Shown here in pieces: positions 27,866 through 36,828 of a stretch of DNA of 62,108 nt; positions within the stretch are counted from its first letter, which is position 1, and the number at the start of each line of letters is the position of its first letter. A program made the position numbers and the translations under genes. Below the pieces are notes generated by a model. That model saw nothing but the letters and a program-made list of their open reading frames with translations. It was not told where the DNA came from and searched no databases. The DNA is from Chromatiales bacterium (GTDB lineage: Bacteria; Pseudomonadota; Gammaproteobacteria; SpSt-1174): assembly GCA_014762505.1 (NCBI GenBank), contig JABURS010000040.1, forward strand, positions 1 through 62,108. The letters run 5' to 3'.

Positions 27866-28890
27866 TCGGTATGTCTTTCCGTCAAAAGGGTTTCGAGTTT
27901 CTTGTCGATCTGCTGTGGCACGTTCTTCTCCGCCTCCATGCGGGCGATCTTGATGGCATTCTCGAACGAAAACACGTCGGCGCCACCATGGCTCTTGATC
28001 ACGATGCCCTGCAGCCCCAGCAGGCTGGCGCCATTATAACGGCGCGGATCGAAGCGCTGGCGGAACGAGTTCAGCACCGGCAGGGCGAACAGTGCGGCGA
28101 TGCGGGTGAAGAGGTTCTTCTTGAAGCCGGACTTCAGATGCTGCGAGACCATCTTCGCCACGCCTTCGCTGGTCTTCAGCGAGATATTGCCGACGAAACC
28201 ATCGCAGACTACCACGTCCACATCGCTGAGGTAGATATCATCCCCCTCCACGAAGCCGATGTAGTTGAGTTCGCTCGCCTCCAGCAGGCGTCCTGCCTCC
28301 TTCACCACGTCGTTGCCCTTGATGGCCTCCTGGCCCACGTTGAGCAGGCCGATGCGCGGCGCCGGATTGCTGTCTACCGCGCTGGTGAGCACCGAGCCCA
28401 TGACGGCGAACTGGTAGAGGTGTTCGGCCGTGCAATCGACGTTCGCACCCAGGTCGAGCATGTGGGTGTGTCCGTGCATGGACGGGATGGAGGTGGCGAT
28501 CGCCGGGCGGTCGATACCCGGCAGGGTCTTGAGCACGTAGCGCGCCGTGGCCATCAGCGCGCCGGTGTTGCCGGCGCTGACGCAGGCATCCGCCTCGCCT
28601 GCCTTGACCAGGTTGATGGCCACGCGCATCGAGGAGTCCTTCTTGTTGCGCAGGGCCTGGGCCGGCGGCTCGCCCATCTCCACCACCTGAGATGCATGAT
28701 GGATGCGCAGGCGATCGGCCGGGGCCGCCTTCTCGGCATCGAGACGGGCACGCAGTGCCGTCTCGTCGCCGACGAGGATCAGCGCGAGATCGTCGTGGTG
28801 CCCAAGGGCATTCAGGGCGGCGGGCACGACCACGTCGGGGCCGAAATCACCACCCATTGCATCCAGGGCCACTGTGTATACGGAAGGCAT
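27862..28890 (-). CDS. plsX: Phosphate acyltransferase PlsX
   Basis: The 342-residue enzyme makes acyl-phosphate from acyl-ACP for phospholipid synthesis. Signatures are [19 protein letters not shown] at the N-terminus, [10 protein letters not shown] near residue 108 and [17 protein letters not shown] near 226. It follows rpmF by 95 bases, with a hairpin between them, and overlaps fabH downstream. Confidence 0.96.
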   Translation of the reverse strand: MPSVYTVALDAMGGDFGPDVVVPAALNALGHHDDLALILVGDETALRARLDAEKAAPADRLRIHHASQVVEMGEPPAQALRNKKDSSMRVAINLVKAGEADACVSAGNTGALMATARYVLKTLPGIDRPAIATSIPSMHGHTHMLDLGANVDCTAEHLYQFAVMGSVLTSAVDSNPAPRIGLLNVGQEAIKGNDVVKEAGRLLEASELNYIGFVEGDDIYLSDVDVVVCDGFVGNISLKTSEGVAKMVSQHLKSGFKKNLFTRIAALFALPVLNSFRQRFDPRRYNGASLLGLQGIVIKSHGGADVFSFENAIKIARMEAEKNVPQQIDKKLETLLTERHTE

Positions 28891-28908
28891 GAACTGATCC
28901 GATCACCA

Positions 28909-28942
28909 CAAAAAGAAAATCGCGGGATGAGAATCCCGCGAT
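28909..28942 (-). terminator. Hairpin with T-rich tail between rpmF and plsX
   Basis: A perfect 10-bp stem ATCGCGGGAT/ATCCCGCGAT with a 4-base loop (28919-28942) is followed on the minus strand by TTTCTTTTTG. It lies 43 bases after the rpmF stop and may be a partial terminator that lowers plsX-fabH expression relative to the ribosomal protein. Confidence 0.8.
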
Positions 28943-28985
28943 ATTTCAACTTGCCACATGGAGCTGTCGACGAAAGCGCGGGCGC

Positions 28986-29180
28986 TTATTCTTCGTCGTC
29001 GAGCTCCACCGCGTTCTTGATCACCTGGCGGCCGCGATAGAAGCCATCCGGAGTGATGTGATGGCGCAGATGCGTCTCACCCGTGGTCGGGTCGATGGAA
29101 AGCGCCGGGGCGCTCAGCGCATCGTGGGAACGGCGCATGCCGCGGCGGGAACGAGTCTTGCGTCGTTGTTGTACAGCCAT
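28986..29180 (-). CDS. rpmF: 50S ribosomal protein L32
   Basis: The 64-residue basic protein with [22 protein letters not shown] at the N-terminus and [15 protein letters not shown] near the C-terminus is a typical L32. It lacks the CxxC pairs of the zinc-binding type. It lies between yceD and plsX, the classic arrangement, and is a structural part of the large subunit. Confidence 0.97.
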   Translation of the reverse strand: MAVQQRRKTRSRRGMRRSHDALSAPALSIDPTTGETHLRHHITPDGFYRGRQVIKNAVELDDEE

Positions 29181-29203
29181 GACTAAACTCCAGCTTCAGG
29201 TCT

Positions 29204-29728
29204 TTAATTCGGTTTCAGCGTTTTCAACACGGCGAACGGGTTGTCCTTTTCTTCAACCGGCTCGCCGACACTCTCGGGGTCGAATTCCCGAAGGTCTCGA
29301 CCCACGCAGTCCTGCAACTCCTGGTGCATGGGTGCCAGCGGCATCTCCAGCAGCAGCTCGTCCTCGATCAGGTCGGCGAGCATCAAAGACTCGTCCTCGA
29401 CCAGCAGCGGATCGTAGTGCGCCTGCACCATCTCCGCCTCGGCATCGGTCTCGACCACCGCGACGGTGAATTCCTCGCTCACCGGATACGGCATGGGCTG
29501 CATGCAGCGCTGACACTGGAGCGTGAGGACCGTCTCCAGCTGCCCGTGGATGAGCGCAATCCCCTGCATGTCGCGGCCGAACTCGAGCCGTACCCGCACC
29601 TCGCCTGCATCGGATGACAGCGCCGGGACCAGGCGCACGAGCCGGGACAGGGCAAGCCGCCCTTCCAGACGGCGGCCGGTGTCGGCCAGACGGAACGGGT
29701 TCACCCGCTCAGGTATCCGTTCAGACAT
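29204..29728 (-). CDS. yceD: DUF177 protein YceD (23S rRNA accumulation protein)
   Basis: The 174-residue protein contains the DUF177 core with LQCQRCMQPMPYPV (CxxC near residue 91), LMLADLIEDELLLEMPLAPMH and the C-terminal NPFAVLKTLK. YceD is linked to 23S rRNA accumulation and precedes rpmF in most gammaproteobacteria. The start at 29728 gives MSERIPERVNPFRLAD, like the Pseudomonas protein, but leaves almost no 5' leader behind the promoter at 29738-29767. Confidence 0.93.
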   Translation of the reverse strand: MSERIPERVNPFRLADTGRRLEGRLALSRLVRLVPALSSDAGEVRVRLEFGRDMQGIALIHGQLETVLTLQCQRCMQPMPYPVSEEFTVAVVETDAEAEMVQAHYDPLLVEDESLMLADLIEDELLLEMPLAPMHQELQDCVGRDLREFDPESVGEPVEEKDNPFAVLKTLKPN

Positions 29729-29737
29729 AAGCCGGCA

Positions 29738-29767
29738 ATTTTACTGGGATATTCGGCGCCGTGTCAA
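29738..29767 (-). promoter_or_regulatory. Sigma70 promoter of yceD-rpmF-plsX-fabH
   Basis: On the minus strand a perfect TTGACA (29762-29767) and TAAAAT (29738-29743) are 18 bases apart. Transcription would begin near 29731, about three bases before the yceD ATG, implying a leaderless or near-leaderless message unless translation starts later. Confidence 0.7.
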
Positions 29768-29800
29768 AGAAAAAAGCGCCCAGAAAACCGGGGCTTGCGC

Positions 29801-29829
29801 TTGATCCGTCGCCCCCGCTCCCGGATACT
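29801..29829 (+). promoter_or_regulatory. Sigma70 promoter of the pyruvate carboxylase operon
   Basis: TTGATC (29801-29806) and GATACT (29824-29829) are exactly 17 bases apart, about 50 bases before the biotin carboxylase start. The -10 hexamer equals the one before tRNA-Leu. Confidence 0.6.
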
Positions 29830-29878
29830 GGGTGACCGAGCCCGTTTGCCAGCTTCCGGCGACGGGAGGACCTGCACA

Positions 29879-31297
29879 ATGATAAGAAAAATCCTCATCG
29901 CAAACCGGGGCGAGATCGCCGTTCGCATCATCCGCGCCTGCGCCGAACTGGGCATCACCTCGGTCGCGGTGTACACGGATGCGGACCGGCATGGCCTGCA
30001 CGTGAAAAAGGCCGACGAGGCCTATTATATCGGCCCGGACACCCTGGCCGGCTATCTCAACGTGCACCGCATGGTCAACCTGGCCCGCGCCGCCGGCTGC
30101 GACGCCATCCACCCGGGCTACGGCTTCCTCTCGGAGAACCCCCAGCTGGCCGAGCGCTGCGCCCTGCACGGCATCCGCTTCATCGGCCCCTCGGCCGAGG
30201 TGATCCGCCGCATGGGCGACAAGGTCGCCGCCCGCCAGGCCATGATCGAGGCCGGCGTGCCGGTGGTGCCCGGCAGCGAGGGCAACCTGCATGACGTGGA
30301 CGAGGCCCTGGCCCTGGCCGGGGAGATCGGCTATCCGGTCATGCTCAAGGCCACCACGGGCGGCGGCGGGCGCGGTATCCGGCGCTGCGACTCGGCCGAG
30401 GAGCTGCGGCGCAACTACGACCGCGTGCTGTCCGAGGCGACCAAGGCCTTCGGCAACGCCCAGGTGTTCCTGGAAAAGGCCGTGGTCAACCCGCGCCACA
30501 TCGAGGCCCAGATCCTGGCCGACAGCCACGGCAACGTGGTACACCTGTTCGAGCGCGACTGCTCCATCCAGCGCCGCCATCAGAAACTGCTCGAGATCGC
30601 CCCCTCCCCCCAGCTGACCGACGATCAGCGGGCCTTCGTCGGCGAGATGGCGGTACGGGCGGCGACCGCCGTGGGCTACGAGAACGCGGGCACCGTCGAG
30701 TTCCTGATGGATCACGACGGCAGCTTCTACTTCATGGAGATGAACACCCGCCTGCAGGTCGAGCACCCGGTGACCGAGATGATCACCGGCATCGACATCG
30801 TGCAGGAACAGATCCGGGTGGCGGCCGGGGAACCCCTGACCTATAGCCAGGAGCAGATCCAGCGCCGCGGCTTTGCCATGGAGTTCCGCATCAACGCCGA
30901 AGACCCGAAGAACGACTTCCTGCCGAGCTTCGGGCGCATCACGCGCTATTTCGCGCCGGGCGGGCCCGGCGTGCGCACCGACGGGGCCATCTACACCGGT
31001 TACCACATCCCGCCGCATTACGACTCGATGTGCGCCAAGCTCATCGTCTGGGCGCTGGACTGGGAATCCCTGCTGCGCCGCTCGGAGCGCGCGCTCAAGG
31101 ACATCGGGGTGTTCGGGGTGAAGACCACCATCCCCTATCACCTGGCCATCCTCCACGCCGAGGACTTCCGCAAGGCCTCCTTCGATACGAGCTTCGTGGA
31201 GCAGCACCCCGAGCTCGTCCAATACTCCACGAGACGGCCGACGCGAGAGATCGCCGCGGTCATCGCCGCCGCCCTGGCGGCCCATCACGGACTGTAA
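29879..31297 (+). CDS. Biotin carboxylase subunit, pyruvate carboxylase subunit A
   Basis: The 472-residue protein carboxylates biotin using ATP and bicarbonate. It has the N-terminal MIRKILIANRGEIAVRII, the glycine-rich ATP-grasp loop TGGGGRGIR near residue 163, and EMNTRLQVEHPVTE near 286. The same fold serves acetyl-CoA carboxylase (AccC); the partner 12 bases downstream is an OadA-like carboxyltransferase, so a two-subunit pyruvate carboxylase is preferred. The ATG at 29879 has GGGAGGA upstream; the longer in-frame start at 29795 is unlikely. Confidence 0.92.
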   Translation: MIRKILIANRGEIAVRIIRACAELGITSVAVYTDADRHGLHVKKADEAYYIGPDTLAGYLNVHRMVNLARAAGCDAIHPGYGFLSENPQLAERCALHGIRFIGPSAEVIRRMGDKVAARQAMIEAGVPVVPGSEGNLHDVDEALALAGEIGYPVMLKATTGGGGRGIRRCDSAEELRRNYDRVLSEATKAFGNAQVFLEKAVVNPRHIEAQILADSHGNVVHLFERDCSIQRRHQKLLEIAPSPQLTDDQRAFVGEMAVRAATAVGYENAGTVEFLMDHDGSFYFMEMNTRLQVEHPVTEMITGIDIVQEQIRVAAGEPLTYSQEQIQRRGFAMEFRINAEDPKNDFLPSFGRITRYFAPGGPGVRTDGAIYTGYHIPPHYDSMCAKLIVWALDWESLLRRSERALKDIGVFGVKTTIPYHLAILHAEDFRKASFDTSFVEQHPELVQYSTRRPTREIAAVIAAALAAHHGL

Positions 31298-31309
31298 GCA
31301 GGAGCAGAC

Positions 31310-33169
31310 ATGTCGACAGCGAAGACGTCGCCATCCAAGGTCGAGATCACCGAAACCATCCTGCGCGACGCACACCAGTGCCTGATCGCCACGCGCATGC
31401 GCACCGAGGACATGCTGCCCATTTGCGAGGAGCTCGACCAGGTCGGCTTCTGGTCGCTGGAGGCCTGGGGTGGCGCCACCTTCGACGCCTGCATCCGCTT
31501 CCTCAAGGAAGACCCATGGGAACGCCTGCGCAGGCTGCGCGAGGCCCTGCCCAACACCCGGCTGCAGATGCTGTTGCGGGGCCAGAACCTGCTCGGTTAC
31601 CGCCACTACGCCGACGACGTGGTGCGCGCCTTCGTCGCCCGTGCCGCGGCCAACGGCATCGACGTGTTCCGCATCTTCGACGCCATGAACGACGTGCGCA
31701 ACCTGCGCGTCTCCATCGAGGCGGTGAAGGCCGCCGGCAAGCACGCCCAGGGCGCCCTCTCCTACACCGTGAGTCCCGTACACGACGTCGAACAGTACGT
31801 GGCCATGGCCCGCGAGCTGGTGGCGCTGGGCTGCGACAGCATCGTCATCAAGGACATGGCGGGCCTGCTCACGCCGGCCGCCACCACCGAGCTGGTCAGC
31901 GGCCTGGTGGACGCCATCGACGTGCCGCTGCAGCTGCATACCCACGCCACCGCCGGCCAGGCCGAGATCTGCCAGTACAAGGCCATCGAGGCCGGCTGCG
32001 CGCGCATCGACACCGCGATCTCCGCCTTTGCCGGCGGCGCCAGCCATGCACCGACCGAGAGCATGGTCGCGGCACTCAGGGACACGCCCTACGACAGCGG
32101 GCTCGACCTCAACCGCCTGCAGCGCATCAGCCACTACTTCCGCGAGGTGCGCAAGAAGTACCACCAGTTCGAGAGCGAGTTCACCGGCGTGGACACCCGC
32201 GTACTCATCAACCAGGTACCCGGCGGCATGATCTCCAACATGATCAACCAGCTGCGCAGCCAGGGCGCGCTGGAACGGCTGGACGAGGTCATGGAGGAGA
32301 TACCGCGCGTGCGCGAGGACCTGGGCTACCCGCCCCTGGTGACGCCCACCTCGCAGATCGTCGGCACCCAGGCGGTGATGAACGTACTCACCGGCGAGCG
32401 CTACAAGACCATCACCAACGAGGTGAAGCTCTACCTGCAGGGCCGCTACGGCAGGGCACCGGGCAAGATCAACGAGGTGGTCCGCCAGAAGGCCATCGGC
32501 AACGCCGACGTGATCGACTGCCGGCCGGCGGACCTGCTGGAACCCGAGATGGAGGCGCTGCAGGAGTCCTGCGGCGCGCTCGCAAAGAGCGAGGAGGACG
32601 TGCTCACCTGCGCCATGTTCCCGGAGATCGGACGCGAATACCTGGAGCAACGCGAGGCCGGGAACCTGGTACCCGAGCCGCTGGAACCGCGCAAGGCCGA
32701 AGGCGGCGAGAGCGCGCCCACGACTGCCGCCCCGGTGGAATTCAACGCCACCCTGCACGGCGAGACCTACCACATCAAGGTGACCGGTACCGGCCACCGG
32801 CGCGAGGCCATGCGCCCCTATTACGTCACCGTGGACGGCATCCCCGAGGAGATCAACCTGGAGATCCTCGACGAACTCATCGCCGCGTCGGACAATGCCG
32901 CCGCCCCGGCCCGTAGCGGTGGCAGCCAGCAGAGCCAGCGGCCGCGTGCCACCCGGCCCGGCCACGTGACCACCTCCATGCCGGGCGTGGTGGTGGATGT
33001 ACTGGTGGCCGAGGGCGACGAGGTCAAGGCCGGCGACGGCCTGCTGGTGCTCGAGGCCATGAAGATGGAGACGGAGATCCAGGCGCCGGTCAGCGGCACG
33101 GTCAAGGCCATCCACGTCGCCAAGGGCGAGAACGTCAATCCCGACGAGACCCTGATCGAGATCGAATGA
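31310..33169 (+). CDS. Pyruvate carboxylase subunit B / oxaloacetate decarboxylase alpha-like
   Basis: The 619-residue protein has an HMGL-like carboxyltransferase barrel at about 8-270 (ETILRDAHQCLIATRMRTEDM, metal His pair in LQLHTHATAG), a PYC/OADA domain at about 290-480, and a biotinyl domain whose EAMKMETE carries Lys585 as the biotin site. With the upstream biotin carboxylase it should make oxaloacetate from pyruvate, replenishing the TCA cycle. No OadB/OadG membrane subunits are nearby, which argues against a sodium-pump decarboxylase. It overlaps the Maf gene by four bases. Confidence 0.92.
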   Translation: MSTAKTSPSKVEITETILRDAHQCLIATRMRTEDMLPICEELDQVGFWSLEAWGGATFDACIRFLKEDPWERLRRLREALPNTRLQMLLRGQNLLGYRHYADDVVRAFVARAAANGIDVFRIFDAMNDVRNLRVSIEAVKAAGKHAQGALSYTVSPVHDVEQYVAMARELVALGCDSIVIKDMAGLLTPAATTELVSGLVDAIDVPLQLHTHATAGQAEICQYKAIEAGCARIDTAISAFAGGASHAPTESMVAALRDTPYDSGLDLNRLQRISHYFREVRKKYHQFESEFTGVDTRVLINQVPGGMISNMINQLRSQGALERLDEVMEEIPRVREDLGYPPLVTPTSQIVGTQAVMNVLTGERYKTITNEVKLYLQGRYGRAPGKINEVVRQKAIGNADVIDCRPADLLEPEMEALQESCGALAKSEEDVLTCAMFPEIGREYLEQREAGNLVPEPLEPRKAEGGESAPTTAAPVEFNATLHGETYHIKVTGTGHRREAMRPYYVTVDGIPEEINLEILDELIAASDNAAAPARSGGSQQSQRPRATRPGHVTTSMPGVVVDVLVAEGDEVKAGDGLLVLEAMKMETEIQAPVSGTVKAIHVAKGENVNPDETLIEIE

Positions 33170-33777
33170 GCGCCCCGCCCCGCCTGATCCTCGGCTCGAC
33201 CTCGCCGTTTCGCCGCGAGCTGCTGGCACGCCTGCACCTGCCCTTCGAGACCGCCGCGCCGGACATCGACGAGACCCGGCTGCCGGACGAGCCACCCCCG
33301 GCCTACGTGCAGCGCCTGGCCCGGCTCAAGGCCGAGGCCGTGGCGGCGCAGACCACGGGGGAGGCGCTGATCATCGGCTCCGACCAGTGCGCCGTGCTCG
33401 GCGAGACCATCCTCGGCAAGCCGCACACCCACGAAAGGGCCGTGGCGCAACTGCGTGCCTGCGCCGGCCGGGTCGTCACCTTTCATACCGGCCTGTGCCT
33501 GCTCGACACGCGCACCGCCCGGACCGAGGTCGACGACATCCGGTTCGAAGTCGGCTTCCGCCGGCTCTCGGACGCGGAGATCGACAACTACCTGCGCCTC
33601 GAACAGCCCTACAACTGCGCCGGCAGCTTCAAGTCCGAGGCACTGGGCGTGGCACTCTTCGACCACCTGCGCGGCGACGACCCCTCCGCCCTGGTCGGCC
33701 TGCCGCTCATCCGCCTGCTCGCGATGCTGCGCGCGGCCGGCGTCAATCCCCTGCTGCCGGACCCACCGGCGGCCTGA
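33166..33777 (+). CDS. Maf family nucleotide pyrophosphatase (YceF-like)
   Basis: The 203-residue protein has the Maf signatures LILGSTSPFRRELL at the N-terminus, GSDQCAVL near residue 70 and QPYNCAGSFKSE near 147. The Cys-containing YNCAGS variant fits the YceF subgroup, which hydrolyses m7GTP, rather than the dTTP type. It starts with ATGA overlapping the subunit B stop. In E. coli yceF is next to yceD; here the carboxylase genes lie between them. A strong terminator follows. Confidence 0.92.
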   Translation: MSAPPRLILGSTSPFRRELLARLHLPFETAAPDIDETRLPDEPPPAYVQRLARLKAEAVAAQTTGEALIIGSDQCAVLGETILGKPHTHERAVAQLRACAGRVVTFHTGLCLLDTRTARTEVDDIRFEVGFRRLSDAEIDNYLRLEQPYNCAGSFKSEALGVALFDHLRGDDPSALVGLPLIRLLAMLRAAGVNPLLPDPPAA

Positions 33778-33810
33778 CGCAAAAGGCCCGGGATTGCCGG
33801 GCCTTTTGCG
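33778..33810. terminator. Bidirectional terminator between maf and sppA
   Basis: A perfect 14-bp stem CGCAAAAGGCCCGG/CCGGGCCTTTTGCG with a 5-base loop has A4/T4 in the stem, serving both convergent genes. Confidence 0.9.
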
Positions 33811-33833
33811 TTGTCCGATGTGTTGTTGCCAAC

Positions 33834-34799
33834 CTAGCGCAGGGTCGGCTCCGTGACGGCCTCCACCGCCCCCTTCGCCACCGAGGCGCCGAGGTTGGTG
33901 AGGAAGCGGTCGAACACGCTCTTGCGCGGCGTGAAGTCGACGATATTGGACTCGCCGATCACCTCGCGCGCCACGTAGCCCGCACTGCCCAGCTCGTCCA
34001 CCAGCCCCAGCGCCAGCGCCTGGTCGCCGGTCCAGACCAGGCCCGAGAAGATCGCCGGGTCATCGGCCAGGCGATCGCCGCGTCCACGCTTCACGGTGTC
34101 GATGAACTGCTGGTGGATGGCATCCAGCAGGTCCTGCATATGCGCCTTCTCCGTCTCGCCCTCCGGCAGGAAGGGGTCCAGCAGCCCCTTGTGCTCGCCG
34201 GCGGTCATCAGCCGGCGTTCGATACCCAGCCGGTCGATGGCATCGACGAAGCCGAAGCCGTCGAAACGCACGCCGATGGAGCCCACCACGCTCGCCTTGT
34301 CGGCATAGATGCGATCGGCGGCCGCGGCCACGTAGTAGCCGCCGGAGGCGCAGATGTCCATCACCACGGCATACAGCGGGATGTCCGGGTACTCGCTGCG
34401 CAGGCGCTCGATCTCGTCGTTGATGTAACCGGACTGCACGGGGCTGCCGCCGGGGCTGTTGATGCGCAGGATCACGCCCACGGTGTTCCTGTCCTCGAAG
34501 GCCGCGCGCAGACCGGTGACGATGCGATCCGCCGAGGCATCGGAATCGGCGGAGATCACACCCGAGAGGTCCACCAGCGCGGTGTGCTTGCCGACGCGGC
34601 CCTGGCTCGCCATGTTCAGCAGGTACGGGCCAAGCAGGCTCACGGTCATCAGGGTGATGACCAGGAAGAACATGACGATGCGCCAGCGGCGCGCCAGCTT
34701 CTGCTCGCGCAGCCCTTCCAGGGCGAGCTGGGTGATCACCTGGCGCTCCCAGTTGTCGGGGGCGTTGCCGCTGCGCGGCTCCGGATTCTGCTCGGTCAT
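33834..34799 (-). CDS. sppA: Signal peptide peptidase SppA (36K type, S49)
   Basis: The 321-residue membrane-anchored serine protease degrades cleaved signal peptides. One membrane helix lies at about 41-62 (IVMFFLVITLMTVSLLGPYLL). The S49 domain shows INSPGGSPVQSG, the nucleophile Ser in DICASGGYYVAAAAD and the Lys-bearing IYADKASVVGSIGVRF. The ATG at 34799 has AAGGA upstream; a longer in-frame start would read into the HAD gene. It follows the HAD phosphatase by 25 bases in the rluC-HAD-sppA gene string. Confidence 0.93.
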   Translation of the reverse strand: MTEQNPEPRSGNAPDNWERQVITQLALEGLREQKLARRWRIVMFFLVITLMTVSLLGPYLLNMASQGRVGKHTALVDLSGVISADSDASADRIVTGLRAAFEDRNTVGVILRINSPGGSPVQSGYINDEIERLRSEYPDIPLYAVVMDICASGGYYVAAAADRIYADKASVVGSIGVRFDGFGFVDAIDRLGIERRLMTAGEHKGLLDPFLPEGETEKAHMQDLLDAIHQQFIDTVKRGRGDRLADDPAIFSGLVWTGDQALALGLVDELGSAGYVAREVIGESNIVDFTPRKSVFDRFLTNLGASVAKGAVEAVTEPTLR

Positions 34800-34824
34800 G
34801 CGATGTCCTTGTGTGGGTGATTCA

Positions 34825-35496
34825 TCAGGCGGCGGAACGGGCCTTGCGGCCCAGCCAGGCCGGGAGTTCGGCGATATCGTCGATATGCCCCGCACTGGCA
34901 TGTTCCAGCAGACGCTCCAGCGCGTGCACGCCGTAGCTCACGGCCAGGCCGTGCGTGCGGGCGTTGGCAGCCATGAGCATGTCGTATTCGGTGTCGCCGA
35001 TCATGAGCGTGCGGGCCGGTGGCGTGTCCAGGTCGACCATGATCTCCTCGAGCATGGCCGGGTGGGGTTTGGAGAAGGTCTCGTCGGCACAGCGCGTGGC
35101 GTGGAAGAACGGCGACAGCCCCTCGGCCTCCAGCACCCGGTCGAGCCCGCGGCGGGCCTTGCCCGTGGCCACGGCCAGCAGGTAGCCGGCCTCCGTCAGG
35201 GCCTCCAGCACCGCCCGCGCGCCGGGAAAGAGCTGGCTCGGCGTATCGTCCTCGAACAGGAAGTGGCGGCGGTAGGCCTCGCTGAAGGCCTGGATGAAGG
35301 CCGCGTCGGCATCGGCGTAGGGCGCGCGGATGGCCTCGGCGAGACCGAGGCCGATGATGTTGCTGAGCTGCGCCTCGTCACGCGGTTCGGCGCCGATGTC
35401 GTCGATGGACTTCGAAAGGCAGCGCACGATGCGCGCCTGGGAATCCATCAGCGTCCCGTCCCAGTCGAAGACCAGCAGATCGTATGGCTTGTTCAT
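34825..35496 (-). CDS. HAD-superfamily hydrolase, phosphoglycolate phosphatase-like
   Basis: The 223-residue protein has the HAD motifs in order: I FDWDGTLMDS (Asp nucleophile near residue 10), II VATGKARRGL near 110, III KPHPAML and IV GDTEYDM near 168. A helical cap lies between motif I and II (about 18-85). The substrate is a small phosphate ester not identifiable from sequence. It overlaps rluC by four bases, an arrangement common in pseudomonads. Confidence 0.9.
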   Translation of the reverse strand: MNKPYDLLVFDWDGTLMDSQARIVRCLSKSIDDIGAEPRDEAQLSNIIGLGLAEAIRAPYADADAAFIQAFSEAYRRHFLFEDDTPSQLFPGARAVLEALTEAGYLLAVATGKARRGLDRVLEAEGLSPFFHATRCADETFSKPHPAMLEEIMVDLDTPPARTLMIGDTEYDMLMAANARTHGLAVSYGVHALERLLEHASAGHIDDIAELPAWLGRKARSAA

Positions 35497-36449
35497 GTCT
35501 CCAGCTCGTCCAGCACCTGCTGCAACTCGGGCGGCAGCCGTGTCGTGATGTCGTAGTTACCACCGGTCTCCGGCAGGCGAAAGCGCAGGTGCGCTGCATG
35601 CAGGAACAGGCGCTTGAGCCCGTGCCGCTTCAGTTCCCGGTTGCACTCGAAGTCGCCGTACTTGTCGTCGCCGGCCAGCGGATGCCCCAGGTGCGCGGCA
35701 TGCACGCGGATCTGGTGGGTGCGACCGGTATCGATGCGTACGTCCATCAGGGTGAACCGTGCCAGCCGGGTCACCGGCGTGAAGTGGCTGACCGAATCCT
35801 TGCCCTCTTCATCGATCGCCACCAGGCGTTCCTGGCCGCGACGCCCCGTGCGGGCCAGCGCCTCGTCCACCCGGCGCGTCCCGCCCTGCCAGCGCCCGGT
35901 CACCAGGGCCAGGTAGTGTTTCTCCACCCCCCCCTCGCGCAGCTGCCAATGAAAGGCGTTGAGTGCCGGGCGGGTCTTGGCGATCACCAGGCAGCCGCTG
36001 GTGTCGCGGTCCAGGCGATGACCGAGCTCCAGAAAGGGCTGGTTGGGGCGCGCCTCCCGCAGGGCCTCGATGAGACCGAAGGCGAGGCCGCTGCCACCGT
36101 GGACGGCCAGCCCCGCCGGCTTGTCGACCACCAGCAGTGCGTCGTCCTCGTAGACAATGGCCGCCTCGATCCGTTCACGCACCGCCGGCGGCACCGACGG
36201 GCGCTCGCCGGGTGCCGCCTGGTACACGGGCGGCAGACGTACCTCGTCGCCGGCCTCCACGCGGTAGTCCGCCCTGGCGCGCTTGCGGTTCACCCGCACC
36301 TCGCCCTTGCGGAGCATCTTGTACACGCGGCTGCGGGGAACGCCCTTGAGGTGGCGGGCAAGAAAGTTGTCGAGTCGCTGGCCGGCGTCCTGCTGTCCGA
36401 CCTCGACATGGCGGACGCCCTGCCGCGCCCGTTCAGGGGTTGCGGTCAT
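35493..36449 (-). CDS. rluC: 23S rRNA pseudouridine synthase RluC
   Basis: The 318-residue protein has an N-terminal S4 RNA-binding domain (about 20-80; QRLDNFLARHLKGVPRSRVYKMLR) and a RluA-type catalytic domain with the Asp in HRLDRDTSG near residue 150. RluC modifies U955, U2504 and U2580 of 23S rRNA. Its placement divergent from rne is the same as in E. coli, which decides RluC over RluA or RluD. The ATG at 36449 gives the normal length (E. coli 319). Confidence 0.93.
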   Translation of the reverse strand: MTATPERARQGVRHVEVGQQDAGQRLDNFLARHLKGVPRSRVYKMLRKGEVRVNRKRARADYRVEAGDEVRLPPVYQAAPGERPSVPPAVRERIEAAIVYEDDALLVVDKPAGLAVHGGSGLAFGLIEALREARPNQPFLELGHRLDRDTSGCLVIAKTRPALNAFHWQLREGGVEKHYLALVTGRWQGGTRRVDEALARTGRRGQERLVAIDEEGKDSVSHFTPVTRLARFTLMDVRIDTGRTHQIRVHAAHLGHPLAGDDKYGDFECNRELKRHGLKRLFLHAAHLRFRLPETGGNYDITTRLPPELQQVLDELET

Positions 36450-36478
36450 GGCCGAATAATAACAGTTCAATCAATCAT

Positions 36479-36507
36479 TTGCAGGGACTTTGGAAGCTTG
36501 ATATAGT
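36479..36507 (+). promoter_or_regulatory. Sigma70 promoter of rne
   Basis: TTGCAG (36479-36484) and TATAGT (36502-36507) are 17 bases apart. Transcription from near 36514 would give a leader of about 315 nt, as expected for the autoregulated rne message. Confidence 0.65.
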
Positions 36508-36828
36508 GCTCCGAGCGCGCGACTCCGTAACGCCCCTGGCGGGTCGCAGGCCGCGCGCCCCGTAACCACCGGTTTCCCGGTCACCGCCCCGCCCTGCGGG
36601 ACGATGGCCAGCCAAGCAAAAGGTTTCGCTCCAAGCACTCCATGCGAATGAGCGGTTTCATGAACACGCACGCTCCCACCTTCGATTCGCGGTCCGCCGC
36701 GGGCGTCTTGCTCCCGTGGCTGTGCCTTTGCGCGCTCTTCCTGCGCCGCAGCACATCCAACGCGTCGACAATCCGTTCCTGCGGTCTGCGCACCGGGGTG
36801 GTCGAGCCGACAGCTCGAGTACAACTAA
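36508..36828 (+). promoter_or_regulatory. Long rne 5' leader, probable autoregulatory RNA
   Basis: This GC-rich stretch of 321 bases has no convincing gene and several potential stems, for example GGTTTCCCGGTCACC and CCGCCCCGCCCTGCGGG near 36570-36600. In E. coli the rne leader is folded and cleaved by RNase E to set its own level. A start-like ATG at 36660 opens a short frame that overlaps rne; it is not supported. Confidence 0.5.

Noticed and set aside
29741-33295. A 1184-residue open frame on the minus strand
   Set aside because: It lies opposite the well-supported carboxylase genes, has the His/Gly/Ala/Val-rich composition of GC-rich antisense frames and no recognisable motif.
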